Shown here: one piece after another, positions 40,142 to 51,949 of the stretch | Layout: each line of letters begins with the position of its first letter | Position numbering within the stretch: position 1 is the first letter of the stretch | Origin: Fonsecaea monophora | Lineage: Eukaryota > Ascomycota > Eurotiomycetes > Chaetothyriales > Herpotrichiellaceae | Length of the DNA: 64,000 nt | Assembly (NCBI RefSeq): GCF_001642475.1 | Contig: NW_019173943.1 | Span: forward strand, 372,001-436,000 | Direction of reading: 5' to 3' | The notes under the pieces: model-generated | The model's input: only the letters and a program-made list of their open reading frames with translations | Database searches by the model: none | What the model was told of the DNA's origin: nothing | Translations under genes and position numbers: made by a program

Positions 40142-43100
40142 ATGCCCCCTTCCTCCGTTGCTTCCATCCCCACGGAGAAGGACAAGGATGCTCAGAAAGA
40201 CCGGGATAGCCCTTCTGCATCCTCCATTTTCCTTCCCCTCGGAAGAAGAACTCGTCGAGATTCCAAGTCATCCCTGTCCCACGATCTCGACCAAGATGCC
40301 CTCAACCACGCGCTCAATACCATCCATACCGCGGCATCCCAGTCAAACCACTTGACGGTCTTTAATGACTACGCCGATCCCCCGACGGCCTCCTCTCAAG
40401 CGGAGAACAAGTCTTTGGCGAGCGAAATACAAGGAGGCATATCAGGCTTGTACAACAAATTGAAGGCTACCGTCGGTGGTTCCAAGGAGGGTGAAGAACA
40501 TCATCAAGATGCGTCCTCTAACCCCTCGGTGGGGGATGATCGAACCAGCTCCAAGATCAGCTCCGGTATCACGTCCAAGGCACCTTCGCCCCGACTGACA
40601 GCCTCAGACACGACGCTTTCAATCGATCTGGCCCCATCGAAAGTCTCTTCGAAGGCCACAAGCATTTCGAAGCCCTCGATACCCTCTACGCCCGCTCTCC
40701 GCTCACCTACCGGTCCTCCCCAGCCTTCTTCCCACCTTGCTGACCCTTCGGTGACTTCAGTTAATATCCATGCTGTCGGCTCGGCGAATCATTCGAGGGC
40801 TGGGTCTGCGTTCGAACTCGATTCTCCTCACGAGCGGAGTCTAACAGCTTCTGCAGATAGCGAAAGTCTGCGCAAAGCTCTTTCCAAGCAAGGGACCGAG
40901 ACGTCCTTCACCGAGAGGGGGAACAAGCTGATCACATCGCCTCTTCTGAGTGCCAGGGGAGTGGCTGTATCCCACGATCGAGGACTGTCAACTGCCTCCA
41001 ATCAAAGTCACTATAGTCATGTTGATGGTGTGGCCAGCCCGCCATTGTTGACGTCGCCTCAGGCGGAGCGATCGGCTGCCCGAATAGTGATGGCGAATAG
41101 ACAAGACAACCCTTCACAGTTGAGGCACACCAACCCTCTAGACCTCTTGGCTGAAAATGCAGTCAACTCCACCAAAGCCTCAGCCTCCTCTCAAGGCAAG
41201 CCTAGTGAAGTTTCTGGCTTGAAGTCACCCCTGCTATCGACGTTGGACCAAAGACCGTCAGAGAAACTGGCCCCAAAAATAAGCCAGTCAAGATTGCCAG
41301 GCTTCTATGCCTCGCGAACAACTTCATCAGACTCATCAGTCACAGCTGGCATGTTGCGTGCAAATCTGGATCCCCGTGACGATGACTCGCGCAGTATCGT
41401 CATACACCGCACCTCTCAAGCGAGACCGATCAGCAAGCTGCGTAGCAAGTTGTTGAGTAAAGAGTTCTGGATGCGAGATGAGAATGCAAAAGACTGCTTT
41501 CATTGTGGCGAGCAGTTCACTACATTCCGCCGGAAGCACCATTGTCGCACGTGCGGCCAGATCTTTGACAACAAGTGCACGGTTCTCATCAATGGGAGTC
41601 ACTTTGGGTCCAATAGTGCCGTTCGTGTCTGCAAACCGTGCGAGTCCATCATCACTTCCCACGACGACGACTCGTCTGATTATTCGGCTGAAGATCTGGC
41701 TTTGACGGAACCGGCCCCTCGTCCACGGACCCCTGAACCCTCTCATTTTGCCCGCGTCCTGCCCCGGTTTGAGGATGACAATGCTTCAGTCACTTCGCAG
41801 TCTCTCGAGCAAATGGCCAGGACGCCCACAATGAGCTTTCCAGTACGACGAGCTTTCGATGGGGCCAACCGCAATTCCGCTGTGCTGGAGTTCGATACAA
41901 CCGATCGACCCCTCCCTCGACCAAGCTCCTCTAGGTCCTTGAAAGCAACTCATTCTATTGGGCATAGCCACAAGAGGCATCACTCCAGACATCAGCACAT
42001 ACGCAATTTCAAGGCTTACCATGAAGATAGAGCACCTTTCCAACGTCGTGCTGCCGACGACGGAATCAAAGTTGGCAAGTCTTCAGCGTTTCATCGCGAC
42101 AGCATCATTGACCCTGATCTCGCACAATATCTCTCGGATGACCCCTCGAGTGAGGAAGACCAGTCCATCAGTGAAACCTTGAGTCAAGATAAATTGTCCC
42201 GTAGCGAACCTGATAGCGACAAAAGCGCGATAGGGGGTCTTTTGGCAGCCGTGCGCAAGGGTCGTTCTCGCCTAGGGGATCGGAGTATCGCTGGATTTCT
42301 CAACATAGGAAAAGAAGCCGACGAAGCCAGTGTCATCAGTTCGCGCAATATAGAAGCACTTCGGGGTTCTCGGAAGCGGAACCTCAGTGTTTCGAGTAGT
42401 ATCCATCGCGGAACACCAAGAACAACGAGAGAGCGACTGCAGATTATTATCCCCGGAAACCAAGACGATCTGCAAGACGGTCTCGGAGACTCAGCAAGTA
42501 TCTACCGGGGCCGATCAAGGATGATACGAAGTGCATCTATGCATGGGATGGCTGCACCAGCCATGGAGCTCAATCGTGCGAGTATCCAACATGTGCATAA
42601 AATGCTTCAGCAGCTTCTCAGGGACGCGAATATACCGAAAGTCCAGAGTTGGCAGGATGCCCTCATTCCTATCTTGCTCAAAGCGACTGATGATGTCGAC
42701 CCAGATGTCCAGGGTGGAGACGACATAGACATTCGTAACTATGTCAAGTTGAAGAAGATTCCTGGGGGCAAACCTGGTGACACTGCATACATCTCCGGCT
42801 TGATCTTCACAAAGAACGTGGCTTTGAAGTCCATGGCTCGATCCCACACGAACCCCAAGATCTTGATCATCACTTTTGCGCTTGAATATGCCAGACACGA
42901 ACAACATTTCATGAGTCTGGATCCGGTCATCAGACAAGAAAAGGAGTATCTGGCCAATCTTGTTGGTCGTATTGCCGCCCTGAAGCCAGACGTTCTGTTG
43001 GCTCAGCGCAACATCTCTGGCCTCGCTCTTGAGCTCCTTGAAAAGGCAAATATCACCACCATTTTCAATGTGAAGTCATCGGTTCTTGAAGCTGTCTCGC

Positions 43101-46100
43101 GGTGCACTCAAGCTCGTGTCGTACATTCCATGGACAAATTGACGTCCTTGTCAGATCCATTTGGTCGATGCGATTCTTTTGAGGTGAAGACTTTCGTGGC
43201 TGACGGGCGAAGGAAAACGTACGTCTATCTATCTGGTTGCCCGCCTCAGCTTGGGTGCACGATCGCACTCAGAGGCGCTGACCGACCGACCTTGTCCAAG
43301 ATCAAACGCGTCACTGAATTCATGGTCTACGTGGTCTATAATCTGAAATTAGAGACCTGCCTGATGAGGGATGAATTTGCATTGATACCGAGCGCGCCGA
43401 CTGCCAATACATCGGAAACTACGGTCAATACCCTCCCGAAGTCTGCAGCAGCTGAGGATACTGCAACTTCGCAAGATGCTAATGGGAACACGGAAAAAGC
43501 TGACAGTAATGTCGCTGCGGCCGGGGATGTCTCGAATGCAGAAGTCATGACTTTGGAAAAGGAAGTCCGTTTTGCTCAAGCTGTCAGGACGGACAGCACC
43601 GATTCTGCGCACATACCAGATGACATTCCTGTGCCTACGTTTTATGAAGACCTGGTCCTCAAGCACGAAACCCGTATCCTTTCGGCCTCGCCATTTGTCA
43701 AATTCATGCAGCCATATCTTCTTATGCGTGCAAGAGAGTTGGAAAGACGTGTGGCGTATCTTAAGCGGCTCCGAGACCAGGATCTCTCGGCTGAACAGAC
43801 GATGGAAGACAAGGGAAAGACGTCCAAGTTCACTTTGATTCACCCGGAAATGGTGCACAGGCCTCTGGCTGGGGCCAGCAAGAAAGTTCGCGAGATCATT
43901 CATGCAGTACACGACGCTGAGTATGACAAGGCTGTCTACAATTATGAAAGTCAGAAAAAACAGTGGGAGACCTATCTCTCGGGGAACCGCAATCTTTTTG
44001 ACCCCTTTGCGCACCAGAACATTGTCGTTTTATTCAGTCTCGTTTCCACCGAGACATCTGTTCCTTGCTCTGGCCCGGATCTTCTCGCCTTTAGTTTCTA
44101 CAACGAACATGAGACCGAAGCCGAGTTCGAGGCGGATTGTACTCTGGGGCAATACGTTGAGGATCTATGTTACAGGGCAAACGACATCTGCCCATCCGAC
44201 GCCTGTGAAAAGAAAATGCATGAGCATCATCGGCAGTATGTCCATGGCGAAGCACAGATCACAGTCTTTGTACAGCCATATCCTTCCAAGATGCGCGGCT
44301 TTCAGGATGTGATTTTGATGTGGAGTCAGTGCAAGATCTGCGGTGTCGAGACCACTGTTACTCCCATGTCTACCAGCACTTGGAAATATTCGTTTGGAAA
44401 ATATCTTGAACTGTCGTTCTGGAGTGCCGATCTCCATGCTCGGGCCGGCATCTGTCCACATGACTTGCACAGAGACCATTTCCGATTCTTTGGGTACAAG
44501 GATTTTGCTCTTCGGGTTCATTACGATCCAATCGACCTGCTCGAGATTATTGTGCCTAGAATGAGGCTCACTTGGAAAATCGACAACGACTTGAAGTTCC
44601 GTAATGATTTCTATACACGCTTGGAACATCGCATCACGAAGTTTATGGTGTCTGTCAAACTTCGTTTAAAGAATATTAATGCCGAGGCGGTCTTGCCTGA
44701 AACTGCCGAAGCATGTCGCGCAGAGATTGAACGACTGACAAAGAAAGCCAATGAGGAACACGCAGGCCTCATCAAACAGCTTCAGGAACGATATACCAAC
44801 ACGAGATACTGGGAAACGATCCCACTTAACGCTGTTCTGCGGGCCACGCAAGAAAAAGTGTCCGAATGGGATGATGCCTTTGCAGACTTTGAGAGAAATT
44901 TCTTCCCTTCCGAAACAGATATTCACCGACTGGCAACTCTCCAACTTAAGAAGATCTTCCTTGACCGCGATGTCTCCGTCGCATCCTTGAAGTCAGATGA
45001 TGAAGGGGCGACCACGCCTTCAACCGAAGAAGTGACTGATGAGAAAGGGGGAGCTGGAGAGACGCTCACCGAGGGCCGACGGCCCAGCAAACTTTCGCCA
45101 GAGAAAACACAGAGCTTCCTTCAAAGCGTACTTGAGGAGCATGCCACTACTCCGGCAGACGAGATTGGGGTTTCCGAAGTGCCTGAGATTACCAAATCCG
45201 ACGTACAGAGTCTGCCTTCCATTTTAGACGGTCCTCGCAATGTTGAAGATGTTAAGCACCTCGATCTGGCGATAGTGTCGCCAGCCCAGCAAGCGATCCT
45301 TGGGGCAGAAGATGGTGCCACACAGAATTCGTTGGTCGCTCCCGCTGAACATATGGGCATCGATGAATCACGTGAAAATGTGGCAAGCGGCATCTCGAAT
45401 ACAGGAGAAACATCCATAGAAACGCCAGAGATTATTGTCACCGGTCAACAGACTCAGCCAATAGATTTACCTCAGCCCGGAATACAGAATGCCTCTCCAA
45501 CGATGGTGTTGCGAAGGCGGATCGATGGGAAGTCCTCGCCAGGACTTGCTCGAGCCCACTCGCAACCTGCTGGCTCCGTTGCACTTCGCGCGGCCACTGT
45601 CCAGACGGCTTCAAGTACTTTGTCGGCCGTCAACGCGATCAATGGATTTCCGAAACAAAGCCCGGCATTGTCCGCACAGAGCAGTGATGTTGATGTGATC
45701 ATTCCCGATAAAAAGCTCTCTGAACGACTGGGCTTTTCACATCTGAAGAACAAGACATTTTCGAAAGGCCAGTCGCTCATTCCGCGAGCGGTTACGAACC
45801 GTAAAGAGTCCAGAGTCTCCAACCTTGCGAAACACTTCGAGCAACTCAGCCGCGAGTTTGAGAGAGAGCGGATCCGGGAGAGACGACTTCGCGCTGCAAG
45901 AAATATGCAGTCTAGAGTGTACCCCTTGGCAGCGTCAAAACCCATTGTCGAGGTATTCAAGGATGTCGACGTGGCTGTGGACGAACGAGGAGATTCCGAC
46001 GATATTTTTGGCAAGGATGATGAACCTCCTGTGGAGGGGACGGACAAGGCCTCGGGCACAGCCGAGGCCATGGCAAAGGTTGGCTCGCCTCAGGAAGGCG

Positions 46101-47584
46101 ACACTGGACTTCATGTCGAAGAGCCGGCCGGCGACACGGCAGAGAACGAGACTGACGTTCAGCCATCAAGTCATGCTCCTTCAGAAGCCGAGGAACCGAG
46201 CGACATTGATGAAGCAGAGGACGAGATCTTCTTACCAGACTCGCCCGAGGATCTAATGCGGATGTCCCAAGATGATATCGATCTCAAGGAGCTTCCCAAA
46301 CATGAGAGAACCTCGCTGATGAAGATGCTGACCAACTTCTGGGCTGAGCGGTCATCGAGCGGTTGGACCACCCTCGAATATCCCTTGGGAACATCAGAGC
46401 ACATTTTCGCTGATTGCGACATTATTGTGCGCGAAGATGAGCCCAGCTCCATCATCGCTTTTGCCTTGGACTCGCATGACTACACGACGATGCTCCAGAA
46501 CATGCAGAATCGCGCCCCAAGCGAGGAGATGGCCCATGATTTTAGTGGTCATGACCATGGTGATGATATGCAGTCCGAAGTCATGCATTCGCTCCTGCGC
46601 AAAACAGGAACTCATCTCAAATACCAATTCCAGGAGGGTCCCGCCAAGATGCTCTGTAAGATCTTCTTTGCGGAGCAGTTCGATGCAGTGCGCCGGAAAT
46701 GCGGTGTTGCTGACCGATTTGTCGAATCGCTCTCGAGATGCCTGAAATGGGATTCCAAGGGTGGCAAGACGAGGTCGCTCTTTTTGAAAACCCTCGATGA
46801 CCGATTCATCTTGAAGTCACTGTCCCCTATCGAGACACAGTCGTTCCTCAAGTTTGCACCTAACTATTTCCAGATTATGTCAGAGGCCTTCTTCCACGAG
46901 TTGCCCTCTGTCATTGCAAAGATGTTTGGCTTCTACCAGATCATTGTCAAAAATTCCGCCACCGGGCTTGAATACAATTGGTTCTTACTGGTGATGGAGA
47001 ACTTGTTCTACGACCGCGTCCCTACACGTATTTTCGACTTGAAGGGAAGTATGCGGAACCGGAAGATGAACGCCACGGGCGAGAAGGGCGAAGTTTTGCT
47101 AGACGAGAATATGGTTGAATTCATATATGAGTCACCCCTCTTTGCTCGAGAACATAGCAAGAAACTGTTGAGGTCGTCGGTGCACAACGACACCTTATTC
47201 TTGGCACGCCAAAACGTCATGGACTATTCGCTCATGGTCGCCATTGACGAGAATCGGAAAGAGCTTGTGGTGGGTATCATCGACTGCATCCGCACGTATA
47301 CATGGGACAAGAAACTTGAAAGTTGGATCAAGGATCGTGGCCTTGTCCCGGTACGGGGTGGGAACAAGAACAGGCCGACAGTGACGTCTCCCCGGGAATA
47401 TAAGAGGAGATTTCGAGAGGCAATGAATCGGTACGTCCTTGAGGCACCCGATTGTTGGCATCAGTTCAAGCCGGTGAGGATGGAGCGGAGGCTGTTGGAA
47501 GGGAGAGGTGAAAAGGATATTGGTGGACCGGACGGAAGGGATCAGGACGGGGAGAAAGAGAACGAGGTCCAGCTATTCTCTTAG
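40142..47584 (+). CDS. fab1: 1-phosphatidylinositol-3-phosphate 5-kinase (Fab1/PIKfyve)
   Basis: A single 7.4-kb exon encoding 2480 residues. Domains in order: a disordered Ser-rich N-terminus; a FYVE finger at about 445-515 (CFHCGEQFTTFRRKHHCRTCG, with the R+HHCR PI3P-binding core); a TCP1/CCT-like domain at about 813-1075 (GLIFTKNVALKSMARSH, RNISGLALELLE); the Cys-rich CCR region at about 1290-1500; a long acidic linker; and the PIP kinase catalytic domain at about 2158-2441 (LKTLDDRFILKSL, FDLKGSMRNRK, NVMDYSLMVAID, GIIDCIRTYTWDK). It makes PI(3,5)P2 on vacuole/endosome membranes and controls vacuole size and membrane recycling. The ATG at 40142 (MPPSSVAS) is the start; further upstream the frame lacks ATG. 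Confidence 0.96.
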   Translation: MPPSSVASIPTEKDKDAQKDRDSPSASSIFLPLGRRTRRDSKSSLSHDLDQDALNHALNTIHTAASQSNHLTVFNDYADPPTASSQAENKSLASEIQGGISGLYNKLKATVGGSKEGEEHHQDASSNPSVGDDRTSSKISSGITSKAPSPRLTASDTTLSIDLAPSKVSSKATSISKPSIPSTPALRSPTGPPQPSSHLADPSVTSVNIHAVGSANHSRAGSAFELDSPHERSLTASADSESLRKALSKQGTETSFTERGNKLITSPLLSARGVAVSHDRGLSTASNQSHYSHVDGVASPPLLTSPQAERSAARIVMANRQDNPSQLRHTNPLDLLAENAVNSTKASASSQGKPSEVSGLKSPLLSTLDQRPSEKLAPKISQSRLPGFYASRTTSSDSSVTAGMLRANLDPRDDDSRSIVIHRTSQARPISKLRSKLLSKEFWMRDENAKDCFHCGEQFTTFRRKHHCRTCGQIFDNKCTVLINGSHFGSNSAVRVCKPCESIITSHDDDSSDYSAEDLALTEPAPRPRTPEPSHFARVLPRFEDDNASVTSQSLEQMARTPTMSFPVRRAFDGANRNSAVLEFDTTDRPLPRPSSSRSLKATHSIGHSHKRHHSRHQHIRNFKAYHEDRAPFQRRAADDGIKVGKSSAFHRDSIIDPDLAQYLSDDPSSEEDQSISETLSQDKLSRSEPDSDKSAIGGLLAAVRKGRSRLGDRSIAGFLNIGKEADEASVISSRNIEALRGSRKRNLSVSSSIHRGTPRTTRERLQIIIPGNQDDLQDGLGDSASIYRGRSRMIRSASMHGMAAPAMELNRASIQHVHKMLQQLLRDANIPKVQSWQDALIPILLKATDDVDPDVQGGDDIDIRNYVKLKKIPGGKPGDTAYISGLIFTKNVALKSMARSHTNPKILIITFALEYARHEQHFMSLDPVIRQEKEYLANLVGRIAALKPDVLLAQRNISGLALELLEKANITTIFNVKSSVLEAVSRCTQARVVHSMDKLTSLSDPFGRCDSFEVKTFVADGRRKTYVYLSGCPPQLGCTIALRGADRPTLSKIKRVTEFMVYVVYNLKLETCLMRDEFALIPSAPTANTSETTVNTLPKSAAAEDTATSQDANGNTEKADSNVAAAGDVSNAEVMTLEKEVRFAQAVRTDSTDSAHIPDDIPVPTFYEDLVLKHETRILSASPFVKFMQPYLLMRARELERRVAYLKRLRDQDLSAEQTMEDKGKTSKFTLIHPEMVHRPLAGASKKVREIIHAVHDAEYDKAVYNYESQKKQWETYLSGNRNLFDPFAHQNIVVLFSLVSTETSVPCSGPDLLAFSFYNEHETEAEFEADCTLGQYVEDLCYRANDICPSDACEKKMHEHHRQYVHGEAQITVFVQPYPSKMRGFQDVILMWSQCKICGVETTVTPMSTSTWKYSFGKYLELSFWSADLHARAGICPHDLHRDHFRFFGYKDFALRVHYDPIDLLEIIVPRMRLTWKIDNDLKFRNDFYTRLEHRITKFMVSVKLRLKNINAEAVLPETAEACRAEIERLTKKANEEHAGLIKQLQERYTNTRYWETIPLNAVLRATQEKVSEWDDAFADFERNFFPSETDIHRLATLQLKKIFLDRDVSVASLKSDDEGATTPSTEEVTDEKGGAGETLTEGRRPSKLSPEKTQSFLQSVLEEHATTPADEIGVSEVPEITKSDVQSLPSILDGPRNVEDVKHLDLAIVSPAQQAILGAEDGATQNSLVAPAEHMGIDESRENVASGISNTGETSIETPEIIVTGQQTQPIDLPQPGIQNASPTMVLRRRIDGKSSPGLARAHSQPAGSVALRAATVQTASSTLSAVNAINGFPKQSPALSAQSSDVDVIIPDKKLSERLGFSHLKNKTFSKGQSLIPRAVTNRKESRVSNLAKHFEQLSREFERERIRERRLRAARNMQSRVYPLAASKPIVEVFKDVDVAVDERGDSDDIFGKDDEPPVEGTDKASGTAEAMAKVGSPQEGDTGLHVEEPAGDTAENETDVQPSSHAPSEAEEPSDIDEAEDEIFLPDSPEDLMRMSQDDIDLKELPKHERTSLMKMLTNFWAERSSSGWTTLEYPLGTSEHIFADCDIIVREDEPSSIIAFALDSHDYTTMLQNMQNRAPSEEMAHDFSGHDHGDDMQSEVMHSLLRKTGTHLKYQFQEGPAKMLCKIFFAEQFDAVRRKCGVADRFVESLSRCLKWDSKGGKTRSLFLKTLDDRFILKSLSPIETQSFLKFAPNYFQIMSEAFFHELPSVIAKMFGFYQIIVKNSATGLEYNWFLLVMENLFYDRVPTRIFDLKGSMRNRKMNATGEKGEVLLDENMVEFIYESPLFAREHSKKLLRSSVHNDTLFLARQNVMDYSLMVAIDENRKELVVGIIDCIRTYTWDKKLESWIKDRGLVPVRGGNKNRPTVTSPREYKRRFREAMNRYVLEAPDCWHQFKPVRMERRLLEGRGEKDIGGPDGRDQDGEKENEVQLFS

Positions 47585-49705
47585 CGGGTATTGGGTTAGA
47601 ACAAAACAAGTCCCAGGTTTTTGTCAGTGATGATGACGCCTGGCATGGGCAAGGCTGAGTCTGGCATATATAAATACAACGGGGAGCGGGAGTTATGATC
47701 AGTATTAGCGACAGGCGCCGGTGTTTGTCTTGGATAGTGCGGCCACGATGTGATGATGCTGCCAGTGCATGACACGAGCGAATAGATTGTCTGTCAGACG
47801 GTATCAACCTCTTTATATATGTGGTCAGCATAAATTTGTGACCAAGGTCGAACATGAGAGAAATAGAGTCTGCCCACTAATTAACTCACTTACTAAGCAC
47901 ATCGAAATATCCTGGCCACCGGTGCTGGCCGTTGGTCAAAGGTCATAAATGGGTTCAGGGAAGGTCCTCGATAGGCTGAGGGTAGGTTGGGACTAGGGTA
48001 TGTTTATCTTATGGTCTTGGTCATGGTCAAGGGCATAGTCACGGGCATAGTCAAGGGCACGAGCGACTTCGCCGGTAGCGTTGACCTTGTCGTTGTTGTC
48101 ACTACAGTTGTCAATGTTGCTGATGTCGATGCCAATGTCGATGCAGACGTTCGATGTGAACATCATCACGCCCTTTCCAACCTGTCCAACCAGTACTTCG
48201 TGTGACGGTCACGCTGAGCCCATCGTGTAGAGGCACAGCGTCGACCGGACTCTCAAGTCCCCTGACGATAGATAGATCGATCGACCGATCTGCCACGGGC
48301 CACGCCATGGCTGTCAAGAACATGCTCCAGACGGGCCATTTGCTGAACGCCTTCACCCGGAAATGGGGTAATGGGATTATCTTGTTACTTCCCCCCGGCT
48401 TCGACAAGTTGTCAGTTTCCATATTCTATCTATTATTGTTCTACTATATCCGTGCGACTAACAACACATAGAGGTTGCATAATGGCGGCATTACACGAGT
48501 CAATGCCATCGCCAAAGTCTTGCACGACACCTTGGACGATGAACCATTAGGAACGATCTGTCAATTACTCGAAACCAAGATCCTCACTCCCGTCCTGCAA
48601 GGTACACGTATCCACCTTGAACTGACTTCGGCACCCGGGGTCCCTTTCCAACAAACGCGTCTCGAGACCGCTGGCGTGATCCGCGGACACAAAAAAAACA
48701 CAGGACAAACCCTACCTGTCTCCCTCTTCTTCTCCTTCTGGTGGTCACCCACTCGCAGCCTCCACCGGCATGCACGCACGAAGTCCGTTGAGCCACGCCA
48801 TGGCGTAGTATGTGTCCATGCCGCCCGCCCACGCCCGCCGTCCTCACAGCCCATGTACCCAGGGTCCACCCATGGGGTATATCGTCCATGTCCATGTCGA
48901 TGCAGCGGGCGTGCGCCCAGACTCTCCTCACGGGCCGGTCATCTAGGAGAGCCAGCCAGGTCGATGTGGTTGCCGCGCCATCGGTCAGCGCCGATCGGCG
49001 TGTGTACTTGAGGCAGAGCTAGCAGAGGGCGGTGGGAGCGCCGAAACCAGCGCCGGAGCTGCTGGAGCATGAGGATGCGCCGGTCTGATATGTCAAAGCC
49101 GCGTGACGCAGGCGAGGCGTTTGCAGGCGGGGCCCAGCACGATCCGAGACGGCTTGTCGAGGTGCTTCATGATCTTGAGTTGTTACTTCAGGTGGAAGGG
49201 TCAACAGGGTCAGATTGGGCGACTTGCTGGTCCTCGCATTTTGGCGTCTGATTTTGACGCTTGTGGCGATCTCGGCCGCTGGACAGAATCTAAAGCACCC
49301 ATGTCAGCTGAATGAGCCACGCTGGAAAGGCAGGCTGAGATTCAGTACTCAAGCGAGATGGGACAGAAAACTTGACATGGAGACGAATGACTCTGCGCAC
49401 AGTGGACAGGTCGGGTAGCATTAATGTGGCACGAGGGACTAGCGACACCCCCACGAATAGAGATAGGGACTCTTGCCATCTTAATGTGAAGAGATGTTGT
49501 AGACGGTGACAAGGTTCAAGACAACAATGATGACGCTTGACGAGGACCTGCTCGTGGTTGATGAATGCAAAGAGTCAAGGAGCGCAGAGACAAGGAGGAT
49601 GGCAGTGGGCTCAAATTACAGAAGTCGGATGGTAACCTTGGATTCTGCAAGCATATATTTGTTTTTGGTGCCTACAGTGAAGTGAATTGCTCTCAGGGCA
49701 GCAGG
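47585..49705. other. Long intergenic stretch, mostly without genes
   Basis: 2.1 kb between fab1 (+) and the kynurenine monooxygenase (-, ending here). It includes GGTCATGGTCAAGGGCATAG-like imperfect direct repeats (about 48010-48060) and GATAGATCGATCGACCGATC (48269-48288), a partly palindromic run. A possible small gene at 48307-48602 is listed separately. The remainder shows no domain. Confidence 0.5.
48307..48602 (+). other. Possible small unresolved gene
   Basis: Two stretches look protein-like: MAVKNMLQTGHLLNAFTRKW from 48307, then after a typical intron (GTAATG...CACATAG, about 104 bp) HNGGITRVNAIAKVLHD and DDEPLGTICQLLE, with a possible donor GTACAC at about 48602. The obvious junction does not keep one frame through both parts (exon 1 phase 1 against exon 2 phase 0 or 2). 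The pair may be mis-joined, use another start, or be a broken gene. I do not recognise a family. Confidence 0.25.
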
Positions 49706-51316
49706 TCATCTTCCAGACCATGGAAACCCAACCACATTTTTCTGCCGTAACCTCATCAACAAGAACCAAACTCCTATCACCGAGCTGACCATGCCCGTTC
49801 CTGTCGCAGCAAGCAGAAGAGTGGTGAGTATTCGGCTCTGCCTTTGTGATTTCTTGATAACGTCGCTGTACCTCATGTTGCTGAAGCTGACCCGTGAGTA
49901 CTGGGTTGCCCAACCCAAACTTGGGAGGTACTTGTCCAGTCGCTCCTCGATGTACTTGCGCAGCTTGTACACGGGAGAGGTGACGGAAGATCGCATCTCG
50001 ATGTAGTTTGCCAACGCCAGGTCTGCAATGACATGCGCATCCTCGGTCCGCTCAGCACTATAATTCATGAGGGCTTCCGCTCTGTCGGGAGTCTCGTCAA
50101 GCTTGGAGAACAAGACGCGAACTGATTCCAATCCTGCATTCATTCCCTGACCATAGAACGGGACCATCGCATTGGCAGCATCACCAAGGACGACGACACT
50201 GTCCGCGAAATGATGCGGTGAGCATTTGATGTTGATCAACGGGAGGTGTGGATTGCGCTTAAACTGGGCCACCAGGTCTTCCGGCGGGATATATGTCGTC
50301 AGTCCCGGGAAATACTGGTCAAAGGTCGAGATGAGCTCCGCATCCGTTCCATTCTCGAGCTTGGTGAACAGTTCAACAGGACCAAACAGCGTGCACACAA
50401 AGGTATGGTCGAGGTTGGGAAGGGCGATGAACATGAACCGGCCCGCAGGCCAAATATGCAGGTAAGTGGGAGGCATGGCGAAGCCTCCCTCCTTGGTAGG
50501 GGGCATAGTGAACTCACACCACAAGCAGTCAATATATGTTTGATGATAGTCCATGCGGGCAAACTTCATCATATGATGTCGAGTGGCTGAATGAGCACCA
50601 TCAGCCCCGATGCATATGTCAAAAGACACCTCGATCTCCTGGGCACGGGTTGACAATGTGGTCCCCTTCTTGTCCGTCACTTCGAACCAAGCTTTCTTCT
50701 TTCGGAAATCTGCACCTGTCAATTTGTGCTGGAAGAAGAGCTTGACATTTGGAAGCGAGTCCAGGTGGTCGAGAAGGACCTTGTTGAGCTCACCACGATC
50801 CACCGAGCGTTGAAATCGACCATGAACATCATATGCTTGAGATTGTTGAAGTAAAGCGCCGCCGGAGGCGCGGACATGGATCATTCGCCCATGCATGGGA
50901 ATTGTTCGACTCAGTATCTTGTCAAGCAGCTCAGGATTACCTGTCGACCGAATGGCGTTGATTCCCCGCTCGGATAAGGCAAGATTAATGGATTTTGTGA
51001 AATTCAGAGGTGTGGTATCCACATTGCGGAGGTCTGGAAAAGACAGCATCGGTCAGTTTCAAGACGCAGGCCATGAAATGTCTGAAGATGAGGGAAGAGC
51101 CAGAGAGCGACCAAGAGGACAATGAATCAGGTCATGGAAATCTGCCATCTCACGACATGAAAGAGAAGGAGGAAGTGAGTTCAATCAATCTCAGAGGGAG
51201 ACAATACCGTCACGCAGTTCGTATACCTCCACCTCTGCCCCCCGAGACGAGGCATAGAGCGCTGCTAGTGACCCAACAGGGCCTGCACCCACCACTACCA
51301 CCTTCTTCCCCTCCAT
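49706..51316 (-). CDS. bna4: Kynurenine 3-monooxygenase, 2 exons
   Basis: Exon 1 (51316-51208) and exon 2 (51033-49706) around a 174-bp intron (GTATTG...TTCCAG) give 478 residues. Exon 1 holds the FAD Rossmann motif VVVVGAGPVGSLAAL. After the splice come NFTKSINLALSERG, YDVHGRFQRSVDRGELN, GADGAHSATR (NADPH/FAD DG motif) and GDAANAMVPFYGQGMNAG, the signature of KMO. A C-terminal hydrophobic segment (LLLAATGTGMVSSVIGVWFLLM) fits the mitochondrial outer-membrane anchor of the family. Reaction: L-kynurenine plus NADPH and O2 to 3-hydroxykynurenine, in tryptophan-to-NAD synthesis. Length and motifs are normal. Confidence 0.95.
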
Positions 51317-51949
51317 GCTCCTCTCAATCTGCACCAGAGCAACAACGCAAGACGAGAAGAAGAGATATAAGCAGCAAATGCGACCAAAGAGGACAGCCTC
51401 TAGACAACGAAAGTGCTCAAAGTGATGATAGAAGTCGTGAATGGATACACGACCAGAAAATGTTCACGTCATGTTACCAATTCACGGCGTTAAGCATTAG
51501 TGGCCAAGGCGGCTCGAGTGGCATTTTAATTCGGTTCAACCTCGGCTATAACTCGATACGGAAGCTTATCCGAGACAATCAGGCTTTGGTGCTTGGCAAG
51601 GCTGAAGAGCTTCAGGAGCGCTAGGACTCACTGCCTGTACAGTATCAAAAGGCCTAGAACGACCTCTTTGAGAACTTAAACTGAGACAGGCGGATAGATG
51701 ATATCGAAAATTGTAAGTTTCTTTCTTTCGTGATATAGTAAGAGCAAGCACGATGTATTGGGACCTAAGCAACAAGGGTTGTTGGCCCTGCCAAATTTTT
51801 GCCGTTTCCCAAACCTAACAGTCAGATAAATCCCATGTCTCTTATGCCCCGTTTCTTTGTATGCGTCTGGTCCAACTCAAACAGGTCGATTTCAATCCAG
51901 TCGTTCAATCCCGATTGTTCATACATTCATCTCATCGTTCATGGTATTG
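51317..51949. other. Intergenic, no gene seen
   Basis: Promoter of the KMO gene and 3' flank of the phosphatidylserine decarboxylase. No supported open frame. Confidence 0.5.
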
